Below, one piece after another: positions 11,909-23,243 of a stretch of 64,000 nucleotides of DNA. Below the pieces are notes generated by a model. It saw nothing but the letters and a program-made list of their open reading frames with translations. It was not told the origin of the DNA and ran no database searches. A program made the position numbers and the translations under genes. This DNA is from Linnemannia hyalina (lineage: Eukaryota > Mortierellomycota > Mortierellomycetes > Mortierellales > Mortierellaceae), in assembly GCA_019671135.1 (NCBI GenBank), contig JAHRHY010000004.1, positions 1,550,001 to 1,614,000 on the forward strand. Reading direction: 5' to 3'. How positions within the stretch are numbered: the stretch's first letter is position 1; each line of letters starts with the position of its first letter.

Positions 11909-12319
11909 GTATGTATTGTTAGAGAGGGAGTAGAAGAGGGTTTGTGTTGAGGGCAGAGTGTAGAGGTGCAGAAGGAAGAAAGAAAGAGGGGCAGAGAGAA
12001 GGGAGAGGAGGGAATGAGTCAAGAGGAGGAAGAAGAGGAAGATGAGAGAAGAAACAATGTCGGAAAGAAGTGAAAAAAAGTGAGCAACAGAAGCAGCCGA
12101 GAAGGTGAGAGGACACTTTGTGGGTCAGTGGAGAGACAGGACAGCGGGGAGGATTGGCCGATTGGATTTCAACGGTGCTGTGGCTTTGTCAGACAATGGA
12201 GAGGAGAATAACTCAGCCTTGAAGGGGGAAAAAAGAAACTTTTCACTCCTTGCGAATGGCAAAAAGTGAGCACATCCTCATTCCTCTTTTCGTCTTGATC
12301 ATCCTCACCGCCACCACAA
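11909..12319. promoter_or_regulatory. divergent promoter between PEX2 and IPO11
   Basis: These 411 bases separate two head-to-head genes, so both promoters must lie here. The PEX2 side (11920-12060) is purine-rich on the plus strand, that is, pyrimidine-rich as a PEX2 leader. No TATA box is evident. Confidence 0.5.
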
Positions 12320-15300
12320 ATGTCTGCTCGTGATTCCCTGCTAACTGTCCTCGCCGAGGCTGCTTCTCAGGACCCAGCCCGCATGCAGAGTGCTGTCACT
12401 CAGCTCCAGCAATGGGAAGCTACGCCCCAATTCAACGCCACCCTCCAGGTACAGACAGCAGCCTTTATCGACTTTGGCGCCTCTCTCGGACATAACACTA
12501 TCATGTCGCTATGACCTACAACAGTGAATATCAGGCACGGTCTTCGATATCTTCATTTGCTCACAGGGGCAATCGACTCACCTCCCCATCTATGATCAAA
12601 TATCTATATCTTGCCTCTAGGACATCTTCTATGACAAGACCATTGACACCAACATTCGCTGGCAAGCTATTATCTACCTCAAGAACGGGATCGACAAGTA
12701 CTGGCGCAAGCTCGCCAAGAAGTACGTCAACAGAAAACTGCAATCGTTCAATTGGTCAACCCAGCAATGCAACAAAGCTCTAACCTATAACGATCTCCTC
12801 CGTGCTGTGTTCATAGCGCTATCTCGCCAGAGGAGAAGGCTGCAATCAGATCGCGCCTTTTGACAGCATTGGACGAGGAGCAGAAGCCAGTAAGGACTCG
12901 ACCAAACAGACATAGATTTTTCACGGGAAAGAAGCAAAAAGAGTCAACTATCCGATCTGTTCCTAACCTACACTCATTGTCCTCTATGTTAGCTCGCTAC
13001 TCAGAATGCGGTTCTGATCTCCAAGATTGCCAGATTCGACTTTCCCATGGAATGGTGCGTTTGCTACGCGTGACAATACTTGTCAATGTGTCGACGAAGC
13101 TTCCCGGAACTGAAAAATTAACTTTCTAAATTCACCTTTAAATAATATAGGCCCGATCTGCTGTCGTCACTTCTGGAGATTGTTCGCTCATCGACTGCAA
13201 GCGAATCCGACCCAAGAGCTAGACTTGTCCAGCAACGCTCACTCTACACTCTTCACCTCATCGTCAAAGGATTAATTTCAAAAACATTGGCGTCAGGAAG
13301 GAAACAGTTTCAGCAAGCGGCGCCAGAACTCTTCACCAATGTCGTGAACATCTACGTCCGATATGTTGATGCGCTCTTCGCTACCAACACCACAAACATC
13401 GAGAGCCTTTCGGGATGTCTTGAAACCTCTCATATGGCATTGAAGTGCTTGCGAAGGGTTGTCGTTCACGGATTCCCAGAGTTTTCGACTTCGGAGGGAC
13501 CAATTGCTTTCTTCCGGCTGGCGCTGGAGCACCTGCAAAAGTTTATGGCGTTTAAGGAGTCAATCCCAGAGCAGTGTTCGTTCTTGGTCACCGCTGTCGA
13601 TTCGCACATCAAGCTCATTGGAAAGTTTTATCTGGATCTCATGGACGCCCACCCTCGCCAGTTTATCCTCACACCTGGCGCTGCAGAGGTTCTTCGCTTC
13701 TACTGGGGTCTTTTGGCAGGAAATGGAGACGAGCATGCCGCCCCTCCTGCCCAGACCACTCTGATTCAGGGTTTGCAGTTGGTCAAAAAGACCCTCAAGG
13801 ACCCCCAGTTCATCCTCACCGACAGTAAGCTTAGACGAGCATGCATACGTGACTGAAGTTCCCTTGGAGAATCAAGACAAGTTACGCTGACTGTACTTTC
13901 ATCTTTCATTCATCCGTCTGTAGAGGATCCCGAACCCGTTGTCGTTCGCTGTCGTCACATCATTGAAAACGAGTTCATGACACCAGAGACTACCAACAAG
14001 CTGGCCGAGATTCTTATCACAAAGTACATGCGGTTGACAGAGGATGACCTTGAGGAGTGGGATTCGAACCCAGAGGAGTGGGCATTGGAGGACGAGGCTG
14101 ATTCATGGAAGTACCAGCTCAGAGTAAGTCGTACTTCCCGTTGGATATGAATTTGGTTCGCCTGTGTGTTGTTTCCCCTCAGAACTGACATTGCTTTCCA
14201 TTTTCTCGAATAGCCTTGCGCAGAGAAGGTGTTCATGGATCTTTTGTCAAGTCACAGAGCACAATTGAGCCCCCTTCTTGTTCAGTTGGCCGGATCAACC
14301 GCAAGTAAGTTTGGTACTCTCATTTTTTAGGACAACATGGCTATTATCGAAAACAGAGCAAGCAGCCTAACTATTATCCATTCTATACTGATAGATATGC
14401 CTGACCTGTTCTTGAAGGATTCTATCTATTGTGCAATTGGATTGGGATCTCATGCTCTGTACGATGCCATTGATTTTGACAGCTGGTTGAATGGACAGCT
14501 CTCCCAGGAAGTTCAGAACGCAGACCCAAGGTAATAACATGGACTTTTCTTCGCCTAACCAATCTTTTTGAATGACATGTATATTAACGCGACACAACAT
14601 CATGCTTTGACAGCTTCCGCTTGATTCGTCGACGTATCGCGTGGATGATTGGCAAGTGGGTCAGTGTCAACATTTCAAAGGCCGCCCGCCCAACTGTATA
14701 TACCATCATGCTGCACCTTTTGAGGCCTCAGGAGCACATGGCTGTTCGTCTGGCGGCAGCTCAGAACCTAAAGACCTGTATCGACGACTGGGATTTCGAG
14801 GCAGCAACCTTTGCACCTTTCCTGGAGCAGTCTGTTCATGGATTGAAACATCTCACGGGCGAAGTCGAAGAGCCTGAGAGCAGGATGAAGATTTTGAGCT
14901 GCATGTCGATGATTGTGGAGCGCATGGATGAGCACATTGCACCTTACTCACAGCAGATCCTTGAGATCTTGCCTCCACTCTGGCAAGCAGCCACTGATCA
15001 AAACCTTCTTCAGTCGGCTATCTTGGTCATTATGACCAAGTTGATCGAGTCCTTGAAGTCTCAGTCCATGGGTCTCCACCATATGGTCATGCCTCTGATC
15101 CGTCTCAGCGTCGACCCCACCCAGGAAGCTCATGTTTATTTGATGGAGGACGGTTTTGAGCTCTGGCTCGCAACTTTGAAGACTGCTAGCCAGTCTACGG
15201 ATGAACTCATGTCACTTGTCCCAGCAGCTGTTTCGTTGCTTTCCGAGGGTATGGACCACATGAGAAACATGCTCAAGATTCTTCAGAGCTATCTCATGTT

Positions 15301-16358
15301 GGACGCTGAGCGCGCTTTCCAGGTATGTTTGAACAACGGCATGTCTCTCGTAAAGTGTGCTTTTACTTCAATGATGCCATCTGCTCACAATATATATTTT
15401 ATTGTGGTACTCTATTAGTCGGCCGGACCTTCTTTGATCAACGCTGTTGCAGGAATCATTAGCGAAGGCCTTCGATCTGAGGCTAGCGTCTCTATCATGC
15501 AATTTATGGACTTGGCAGCTCTCACATGCCCTATTCGCATCACTGGGGACCTCTACATCTCTTCGGGATTATTGAGCAAGGTTCTGAGCATCATCATGGC
15601 CAAGAAGGTAACAGCAGAGTGGTCAAAACTGGTGGCACACAATGTCTCATTTTCATGAGCTATCAAGTTCTAACCACCTATCTCCTCATATTATCCCCTA
15701 GGAAACGAATGTGGTGTTGACCCAGTACTTGTGCTTCTTGGCACGATTGGCCGTTGAGGATTCAGCATATCTGTCTAATGCTGTGGACAGCGTTGGTCAA
15801 CAGTTCGGCCAGCCCAGTCTTCTCCCTATGCTTATCGACCTGTGGATGGAGAAGGTAAGGAGACTCGAAGCTATCTCAGGATTGGAACGGATTCGTGCTT
15901 GTTTTCCTTGAGAGACATTTTTTAACCATAATGCATTATATTTTTGGCAATAGTTTGACAATGTCTCCCATCCTAAGCATCGGAAACTTCACGCGATGGG
16001 ATTGACAGCAATGATGCGGACAGCAAATGCGGCAGTGCTTGAGTATCTCCCTCGACTGGTTTGCATCTGGGGTGATGTCCTGAATGAGGTCAACGAGAAT
16101 GGCACTGGAGACTCGCTTGTCTACTGGCGCGAGACACAGGAGGATGAGGATGATAACTCTGAGGAGACAGCGGAAGTGATTCGCAGACGTGATCTTTTGA
16201 GGCGCGACCCTGTTCACACGACCAACTTGGGTCAGTATGTGAAAGCATCGATTGGCGAGTGTGAGCGATTGAACGGCGGCGCTGAAGCATTCCAGCAGCA
16301 GTGGCTCTCGAAGGTGGATCCTTTGATGCTGTCGACCTTGACACCTCTGTTGGGATAA
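12320..16358 (+). CDS. IPO11: Importin-11 / Kap120-type karyopherin beta
   Basis: Twelve exons sum to 2,922 bases (973 aa), close to the usual 970-1,030: 12320-12448, 12621-12721, 12817-12889, 12993-13054, 13151-13824, 13924-14123, 14214-14304, 14395-14530, 14614-15322, 15419-15607, 15702-15854, 15954-16358. It is a nuclear import receptor that binds cargo and Ran-GTP and crosses the nuclear pore. The importin-beta N-terminal region is clear: QLQQWEATPQF, NIRWQAIIYLKNGIDKYWRK, AISPEEKAAIRSRLL. HEAT-like helices follow, with family-specific stretches DEADSWKYQLRPCAEKVFMD, IRRRIAWMIGKWVSVNIS, HVYLMEDGFELWLATL and RRDPVHTTNLGQYV. The yeast orthologue KAP120 is linked to ribosomal-factor import; cargo here is unknown. 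Confidence 0.93.
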
Positions 16359-16767
16359 TGTGCAGTGTCTTCATTGGCGCAAAAAATAAACAAAGAAACC
16401 AGAGTAATAGTAATAGAAGAGATGCGATGTGTGTCACCACCAGCTGTTAGTGCGATCACGACATCTGAGGCCATGGTTGGAAAACAACAAAAGACAACAA
16501 ACGAACAGACGCTAGTGTATGTGTCTGTGTCAACTGTGGAGAGAGATGCCATTCCTGCCCGCCTCGATTCTTGTATCTCCTTTTCTTTTTGTCAGCCCTA
16601 CTTCCGTCCCTCCATCTTTTCTTTTTCTAAACTCTACTTCCCTCCCTCAACTTTTCTTCTTTCTCCTTGTCCCCTCTTCTTCCTTCTCTTCTTTTCTCTC
16701 TTCCCTTTTTTCTTCCCTTACAAAGCTCTCATTCATTCACTCCACCACAGACCAAGATTCAATTACC
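16359..16767. promoter_or_regulatory. IPO11 3' flank and pyrimidine-rich leader of the DinB-like gene
   Basis: AATAAA lies at 16385-16390, 27 bases after the IPO11 stop. From 16570 to 16740 the plus strand is almost entirely C and T, as before several other genes in this window. No TATA box is obvious. Confidence 0.55.
16385..16390 (+). terminator. polyadenylation signal AATAAA for IPO11
   Basis: AATAAA lies 27 bases downstream of the IPO11 TAA. Confidence 0.45.
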
Positions 16768-18545
16768 ATGGCCACAACATCAGCAGTCCACATTCAGGAA
16801 TCAACACCCACTGCTTCCTCCAACGATGATTCACGGCACATCTACACCGTCGCCGCCAAGTCCCTCCAAGACTGTGTCGAACTCCTCCAGTCCCTAAAGG
16901 CCGCTATGGCAGTCGAAGCACAGGAAGCACAAGAAGCACAGGAGCAGGAACAACAACGTCTACAGAAACGGACCAACGGCAACGGAACCCACAAGAACGG
17001 TGGTGATAATTCGACTCCTGTGGGCAAGTCGATGAGGGACATCCATCATATGAGTCGGTCCGCCTCGCAGGAAGCTGAACAGGACCCAGACAGCTCGGTC
17101 GCCGCAGGAACTAGTCCTGCTCTCTCCAAGCCGCCTCGTGCTGCTTCTTCTCTTCCTCAGGCGATCACACCCTGCCCACGGTCAGAGATGTACACCAAAC
17201 CCTCTGTCCTCGCATGCCAAGGAACCATCGGAAAACATGTCCGCCATCTCCACGACCATTACCGTCTCTTACTCGCTACTTTCCCACCTGCCCAGGTAAG
17301 AAGGAGACCCCCCTTGCTTACTTGCCCTGTCACCCCTCAAAAGTGGCACTCCTTTTCAAGATGGACCGTGCATGCAATGCTAGTTTCAGTGCGCATGATC
17401 TCTTAGTACTTTTTTTGATCAGCGTGTGATCTATCCGAGGGTCTAGACGGTGCCCATTCGGAGGTACCCAGGAAGATGAGTGGAGATTGCCCACAGGTGG
17501 GATTTCGGGCGAAATATCCTACTAGAGGATGAACACAGTTCCACCAAAGCAGTCTAGACAAGAACAGCAGCAACAACCACATCATCAACTTGAACAACCA
17601 TTGGAAGAGACAGGGCTCAATTATAGATCTGATGGTGAAAAAAGACAGTACTAACTGGGTTCCTCATTGATATGGCATCATCTTTATAGGGTCTATCTCA
17701 GGATCGTCAATGGTCAGTGGATTACGACAAGCGATCGCGTGAGGTAAGAAGGGACATAAAAAAGGGACGCTACCCATCGGTCATCACGGTTGCACAGCGT
17801 TTGTGGAGGAAGACAAGATTTTACGTAACTGACGTCGTCATTTCTTCATCGTTTTTGTTCTCACGCCCTCCCTTTCCTCCAATCACGCCCTTTTTTTCCT
17901 CTTGTCCTGTTGTTCAACAGGTTCCAATGGAGTCGGACATTGACTATGCGATTGGGGAACTAGAAAGTCTCCAGGTCAGGCTGGAGAGGCATGTAGCGAG
18001 TATGAATCTGGACTCATCCCAAAAGCATCATAACGGCACAACAGCAACAACCTCAGAACAGGATATCGCCATGCCCAACGATCTTCTACAACCTGTGACA
18101 TTGTTTGCAACGATTGATCCCACCAAAGGACCCGTCAGCTTCCAGTCAACCTTTGGACGAGAGCTCTGGTTCTGTAGTCTACACGCTGTACGTGTCCATC
18201 ACTTCGCTGCACTCTTTTGCTTGCTGTTTTTATGTCATGTTGATAGCGACAAAGCACCAATGCGCTTTACTCATTATTACTGCGAAAATGCTAACTCTTA
18301 CATCCGCCCTTCTTCCTTTTCCACCCCTGTTCTCCTTTGCCTTCTTTTTTTTTTTTTTTTATCCTGGCGCTATCTTGGACCCTGCATGACGTCGAATGAC
18401 ACCATCGTGGACATTGGCACTGCCAAAAACACAGGTTCACCACTTTGCGATGATCAAGGTCATTTGCGCCGAGTTTGGTATGCCCTTGACAGAAGGCTTT
18501 GGCGTAGCACCCTCAACCCTCAAGAGTAGGATGCATAAGCAATGA
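16768..18545 (+). CDS. DinB/YfiT-like four-helix-bundle protein
   Basis: Four exons (16768-17295, 17690-17743, 17921-18187, 18435-18545) give 319 aa. After a disordered, Gln/Glu/Ser-rich N-terminus come motifs I associate with DinB-superfamily proteins: GTIGKHVRHLHDHYRLLL in helix 1, WSVDYDKRSRE-VPMESD where bacterial relatives have a conserved VDYD-R-R-(E)TD segment, and FGRELWFCSLHAVHHFAMIK near the end. The helix-1 His and the late His pair could form the three-His metal site of this fold. Members include metal-dependent thiol transferases and many uncharacterised proteins, so no substrate can be named. The C-terminus GFGVAPSTLKSR is also typical. A residue run of about 80, rich in Gln/Glu/Gly, has no bacterial counterpart. 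Confidence 0.75.
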
Positions 18546-18673
18546 TTTTTTTTTTCTTTCTTGCTGGAAACCAGCATCTCAGAAATGAACTTGAATATTA
18601 TTTGGTAAAGCAAAAAAAAAAAAAAAATGCAAATGGGAGGGAAAGAACTATGTACTATGAGTGTGTGGGTTGT

Positions 18674-20296
18674 CTAAGGTGCTGCGATTAGGCCCTTGCT
18701 GGGGTGCTTCTCGTCGACAAAGGCGGCGTCGCTGTCGGCAGCCTCAAGGTCGGCAGCAGTGGGGGCACTGGGGGCACCAAAGTTGGACAGATCGTAGCCC
18801 TTGGACTCGAGGAACTTTCTAAAGTCTTCGTCCTCCTCGTGCAGGTTCCTCTTGGAGTAGTCGGGGATCAGGCACCAGGTGAAGATCGAACCCAAAAGTG
18901 CTAATCCAGAGGCGAGGATGAAAACCCGAGCCTGGCCCTTGTCGGCATCTCCTCCTCCCAATGCGGCGACAGCAGGCTTGAAGGCAGTGGTACCAACAAA
19001 GGCGCCAAACTTTCCAATGGCAGCCGACCAACCATAGGCGGTACCACGGATAGCGGTGGGGTAAATCTCGGCCGAGACCAGACCCAACATGTCACCGGGT
19101 CCAAACTCTCCAAAGGCCATAAAGATTCCGTAGACGACGACGAAGAGGGGGAAATTTTTGAGCAGGTCCTTGTAGAAGACACCCATCAAGATTCCAAGAA
19201 CGCCCTGCATGAAGAATCCCAGAGACATAGTCTTCTTGCGTCCAAGCTTGTCCGAGGCCAAAGCTCCCGAGATGGATCCGGGGAGGTAGAAAAAGTTGAG
19301 CAACAGCATCCATTGGGCAGTATGGACAAAGGAAGGGTTCTCGCCACCGGACTGGTCAATGATGGTTCCGGCAAAGATGCCAAATGGGTATGAGATAAAG
19401 TTGTAAAAGAACCATGATCCCGCAGTTCCGAGAAGGTACTTCCAGTAACGCTGCAAGATCAGACCGTAAGGGACCTTCTTCTTGATGGAATTCTTCTGGA
19501 AGATGTCCGAATTATCCATCTTGAAACGGAAGTACATGACCGACAGTGGTGGGAGGACTCCGAACGCAAACGAGACTCTCCAGATGACTTCATAACTGCT
19601 CCCGGCCAACGCCAGGATCAGAGGCACCAGAGCCGAGAGGACGAATCCGGTATCGATGACAAAGTTGGTGACAAAGACAAACAACATTCCACGGCGACCG
19701 GGCATGACCACATCTGCAGCCTCAGAGGCAGAAGCCGAAGAACAAGGGTACTCGCCTCCTACACCGACACCCAAGATTCCACGGTAGACCGTCAGCGCCC
19801 AAAAGAGTCCCTCAACCGATCCACCAGCTCCATAGGCACCCGCACAGAGCGCGGCTCCAAGAATGACGAGTATAGTAGTCAACATCAGACCGACCTTACG
19901 ACCGACACGGTCGCAGATGAATCCAAATCCGATCTGTCCAAGGATACAGCCGACAAAGAGCGAGTTTCCGATGCGGGTCGACATTTCTGAAGTGAATTGA
20001 TCGCCGTAGATCTTGGTGAAGCAGACGTTGATGAGCGACAGGACTCCAATCTGATATCCATCCGACAGCAGTGCAAAGCCTATTATAAACGTATTTTATC
20101 GCCGTTTAGGTTAGAACGTGAAGAGAAGACAGGAGACGGGGCACAGCAGACGGCGATGATAGTAGATATCAGTGGGCTTACCAGAGAAGATGACGGTGAA
20201 GATGGCAGAGAGTCTGGACTTTTCCTTCTTGGCGACTTGTTTGTGGTCGCCGTCAGGGCTGATGACATGCTGTTCGGCGTGTATCTCATCCTTCAT
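18674..20296 (-). CDS. MFS transporter, GIT1-like (glycerophosphodiester/phosphate family), copy A
   Basis: Two exons (20296-20182, 20079-18674) give 506 aa, normal for a 12-helix major facilitator. MFS loop signatures are clear: GFICDRVGRKVG between helices 2 and 3, GVGVGGEYPCSSASASEAAD in the helix 4-5 region, and the second-half repeat ALASDKLGRKKTM. FILQ/RYWKYLLGTAGSWFFYNF, EIYPTAIRGTAYGWSAAIGK and the tail LIPDYSKRNLHEEDEDF match the fungal GIT1-type group, which takes up glycerophosphoinositol and glycerophosphocholine. Substrate is inferred from family only. The gene is tandem with a diverged copy (21219-23243) in the same orientation. The single intron falls after the codon for the Ser of IFS-G, exactly as in that copy. 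Confidence 0.87.
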
Positions 20297-21218
20297 TGCA
20301 GCGGTGTGAAGTAAGGAAAGGGTAGAAAAGGAAGAATGGAAGGAGGGTGTGAAGGGGGTTGACTGAGATGAGGGCGGAGGGAAGAAGACAGGAGATGGAG
20401 GGAGGGAGGGGAAGGAAGAGGAGGGGGAGTCAGTGTCGAGGGGGTGGAGGGGTGAAGAAGAAAAAGAAAAAAAGAAGAAAAGGTATCAATCAGGTCCTGA
20501 ATTTAAGGCACAAACGAGGAATGTGAGACCAAGACAGCCTCAAGTTTGTGGGAACCAGGGGAGACATGGCCATGATGAAAAAAAACAATCCCTTGTACGC
20601 CCTGAGAAAGCGAATGCTATTTGTGCTCACATGAAACTCCAGTCGATACTCACACCTGCAGCATCCAACTGTGGGAACAAAGGAACAAAGAAAATGTACA
20701 AGACCTCAACTTGGGACCCAGATGCTACAAAGGTGGCGGGTTGAAGGTAGTGGCCACTCTCTGGATCAACACTGGCTGTGTCTCATCTACACTGGACACA
20801 TAAAAAAATATCCAAAGCGGACTTTGTTGTTTATTGTTTTTCCTCGTCTTCTATTCTTCTTTACATTGAGCACCTATATGTCTGAACTAGTGTTGGTGTC
20901 TGTCTACATACAGTACATACCCTATTTGTTTGCCCTTTTGCCTGGATGTGATGCATGAGAGCCAGGTTTATTGAACATGTGTCGCTCTCTTTTACGTCAA
21001 TTGGGAGCATATTCGTATCTTGTGGGGCGCTTCGTGCCCATAACGAGGTGTGTGTCAACAACTTTGTTCAGTTTCCCGAGACCAAAATTGATTAGAACGT
21101 CAACAAACACTTATTTGTTTGCATACAAAAAAAACTGGGTAAGTTCAGAGAGCAAAAGTGCTTTTTCATTTTAAGGTTATGTTGCGGCCTGGAAGAATGT
21201 AATGTTGGATGGTATATC
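20297..21218. promoter_or_regulatory. promoter of MFS copy A and 3' flank of copy B
   Basis: This 922-base gap separates the tandem transporters. The part next to copy A (20325-20490) is strongly purine-rich on the plus strand, so it is a pyrimidine-rich leader for the minus-strand gene. I see no gene and no clear TATA box. Confidence 0.5.
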
Positions 21219-23243
21219 TTAAAGGCGGGTGGTATCAATATCCGACTCGAGTTCTTGCTTCTCGGTTCCACCAATGGTGGCGACGACGCCTTGCTCCTGC
21301 AAGGACTCATGACTGACAGTGGTCGATGCATCGCCGAGGTACGAGACATCATATCCATTGTCTTCAAGGTACTTCTTGAACGCCTCATCCTCATAGCTCA
21401 GATCCTGCTTGGTGTAGTCTGGGATAAGCAACCACGCAAAGATGGCCCCGACCAACGACAGCCCTGATCCTAGGATAAAAACGCGACTCTGACCCAAGAT
21501 CACATCACCATGTCCCAGGGAGGCAATCGCAGGCTTGAAGGCAGAGGTTCCGCAGATGGCACCAAGTTTCCCGATAGCAGCCGACCAGCCGTAAGCAGTT
21601 CCACGGATAGCGGTAGGATAGATCTCTGCAGAAGTCAAGATGACCATATCTCCAGGCCCGTACTCTCCAAGACCCAAGAAGACACCGTACAAGACCACAA
21701 ACAGGGGGAAGATACCCAAGAGATCCTTATAAAAGATGCCCATCAAGATCCCGAGTACGCCCTGGAGGAGGAATCCCAAAGTCATCGTCATCTTGCGCCC
21801 GATTCGATCAGCCGAGAAGGCGCCCGCAATACATCCAGGCAAGTAGAAAACGTTGAGGAGACACATCCATTCGGCAGTCTGAACAAAGGTTCCGTTGGTT
21901 CCGATGGCGGTGTCGAGGATGGTGCCCGAGAAGATGCCAAAGGGGTAGGCAATAAAGTCGTAAATGAACCACGATCCCGCGGTGCCGAGGAGGTACTTCC
22001 AGTAGCGGCGGATGATGAGGACGTAGGGCACGTTTCTCTTTAGGTTGTTGCGCTGGAAAATCTTCGAGTTGGTCATCCTCAGACGGAAGTAAAGGACCGA
22101 AAGGGCTAAAGACACATCACACGATTGGTGGTTGGGTGATGTAGGAAAGGTACAACAGAGGGGGAGGTGAAAGAAAGGAGAGGGATAAAGAAGGAGATGA
22201 AAGGAGAGTGTACGAATGATTTGTGAGATGAGACGAGCGAGAGTTGAAGGCAAGGACAAGTAGAAATGAGGTTCAAAGGCAAGGGACAAATAAACAATAG
22301 AGTCTGCACTTAACAATCCTATGCTCTCATGCCCACAAAAAAGTACCGGGACAAGGATACTTACGAGGGAGGACACCGAACCCAAACGACACCCTCCAGA
22401 TGACCTCGTAACTGCATCCTGCAGTAGCGAGGATCAAGGGGACAATGGCCGCAACAACAAACCCAAAATCGATCATGGTGTTTGTAGCCAGGGAGACCAA
22501 CATCCCACGGCGGCCTTGCATCACACTATCAGCCGACTCGGATGCATTGGTCGAAGAGCAAGGGTACTCTCCTCCGACACCGACCCCCAAAATCCCCCGA
22601 TATATCGTCAATGCCCAGAAGAACCCCTCTATTGATCCACCGGCACCGTATGCGCCCGCACAAAGAGCAGCACCGATAATGACCAAGAACGTGGTCACCA
22701 ACAATCCGACCTTGCGCCCCATTCTGTCACAAAAGAATCCAAATCCAACCTACACATGGATGCAAGCAATAGTACAAACAATGAATTTGAAAAAAAGGTT
22801 AACGACATGTTTGTTTGCGTTTTACATGTCAACTCTGCCTGCAGATTTGATCCTGTTAAACGTAAATGAAGGGTACCTGTCCAAGGACAATTCCGACAAA
22901 GAGAGCGTTTCCAAGACGAGTCGACATTTCAGAAGTGTAGGCATCACCGTAGATCTTTGCAAAGCAGACGTTGATCAACGACAGGACACCGACCTGGTAA
23001 CCATCCGACATCAACGCAAATCCTATTACACAAATGTAAATGTAGGCGTTAACAACGTGCAGAGCCTTAATCAACAGAAAAAAAAAAAAGTAGTAGTGTT
23101 GATCGACAGGGAGCCAAGAATGCAGTCGTACCAGAAAAGATGATGGTGAACACGGGCGATAGTCTGACCCTCTCGCGCTCACGTTCGATCTCGTTCTCAG
23201 TGATATGAACAACATTCGGGGAAGGTACTTTGCTGTCCGACAT
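21219..23243 (-). CDS. MFS transporter, GIT1-like, copy B
   Basis: Four exons (23243-23132, 23022-22877, 22749-22365, 22105-21219) give 509 aa. It is collinear with the neighbouring copy: GFFCDRMGRKVG, GVGVGGEYPCSSTNASESAD, RYWKYLLGTAGSWFIYDF, GAFSADRIGRKMTM, EIYPTAIRGTAYGWSAAIGK, LIPDYTKQDLSYEDEAFKKY. The first intron lies at the same codon and phase as in copy A. Two further introns interrupt copy B only, so the pair differ by intron gain or loss after duplication. Termini are the most diverged parts. Family knowledge suggests proton-coupled uptake of glycerophosphodiesters or phosphate esters at the plasma membrane; the substrate is not shown by sequence. Confidence 0.87.

Noticed and set aside
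14060..14075. GATTCGAACC resembling a tRNA T-arm
   Set aside because: It lies in the importin-11 coding exon in the reading frame; no cloverleaf can be formed around it.
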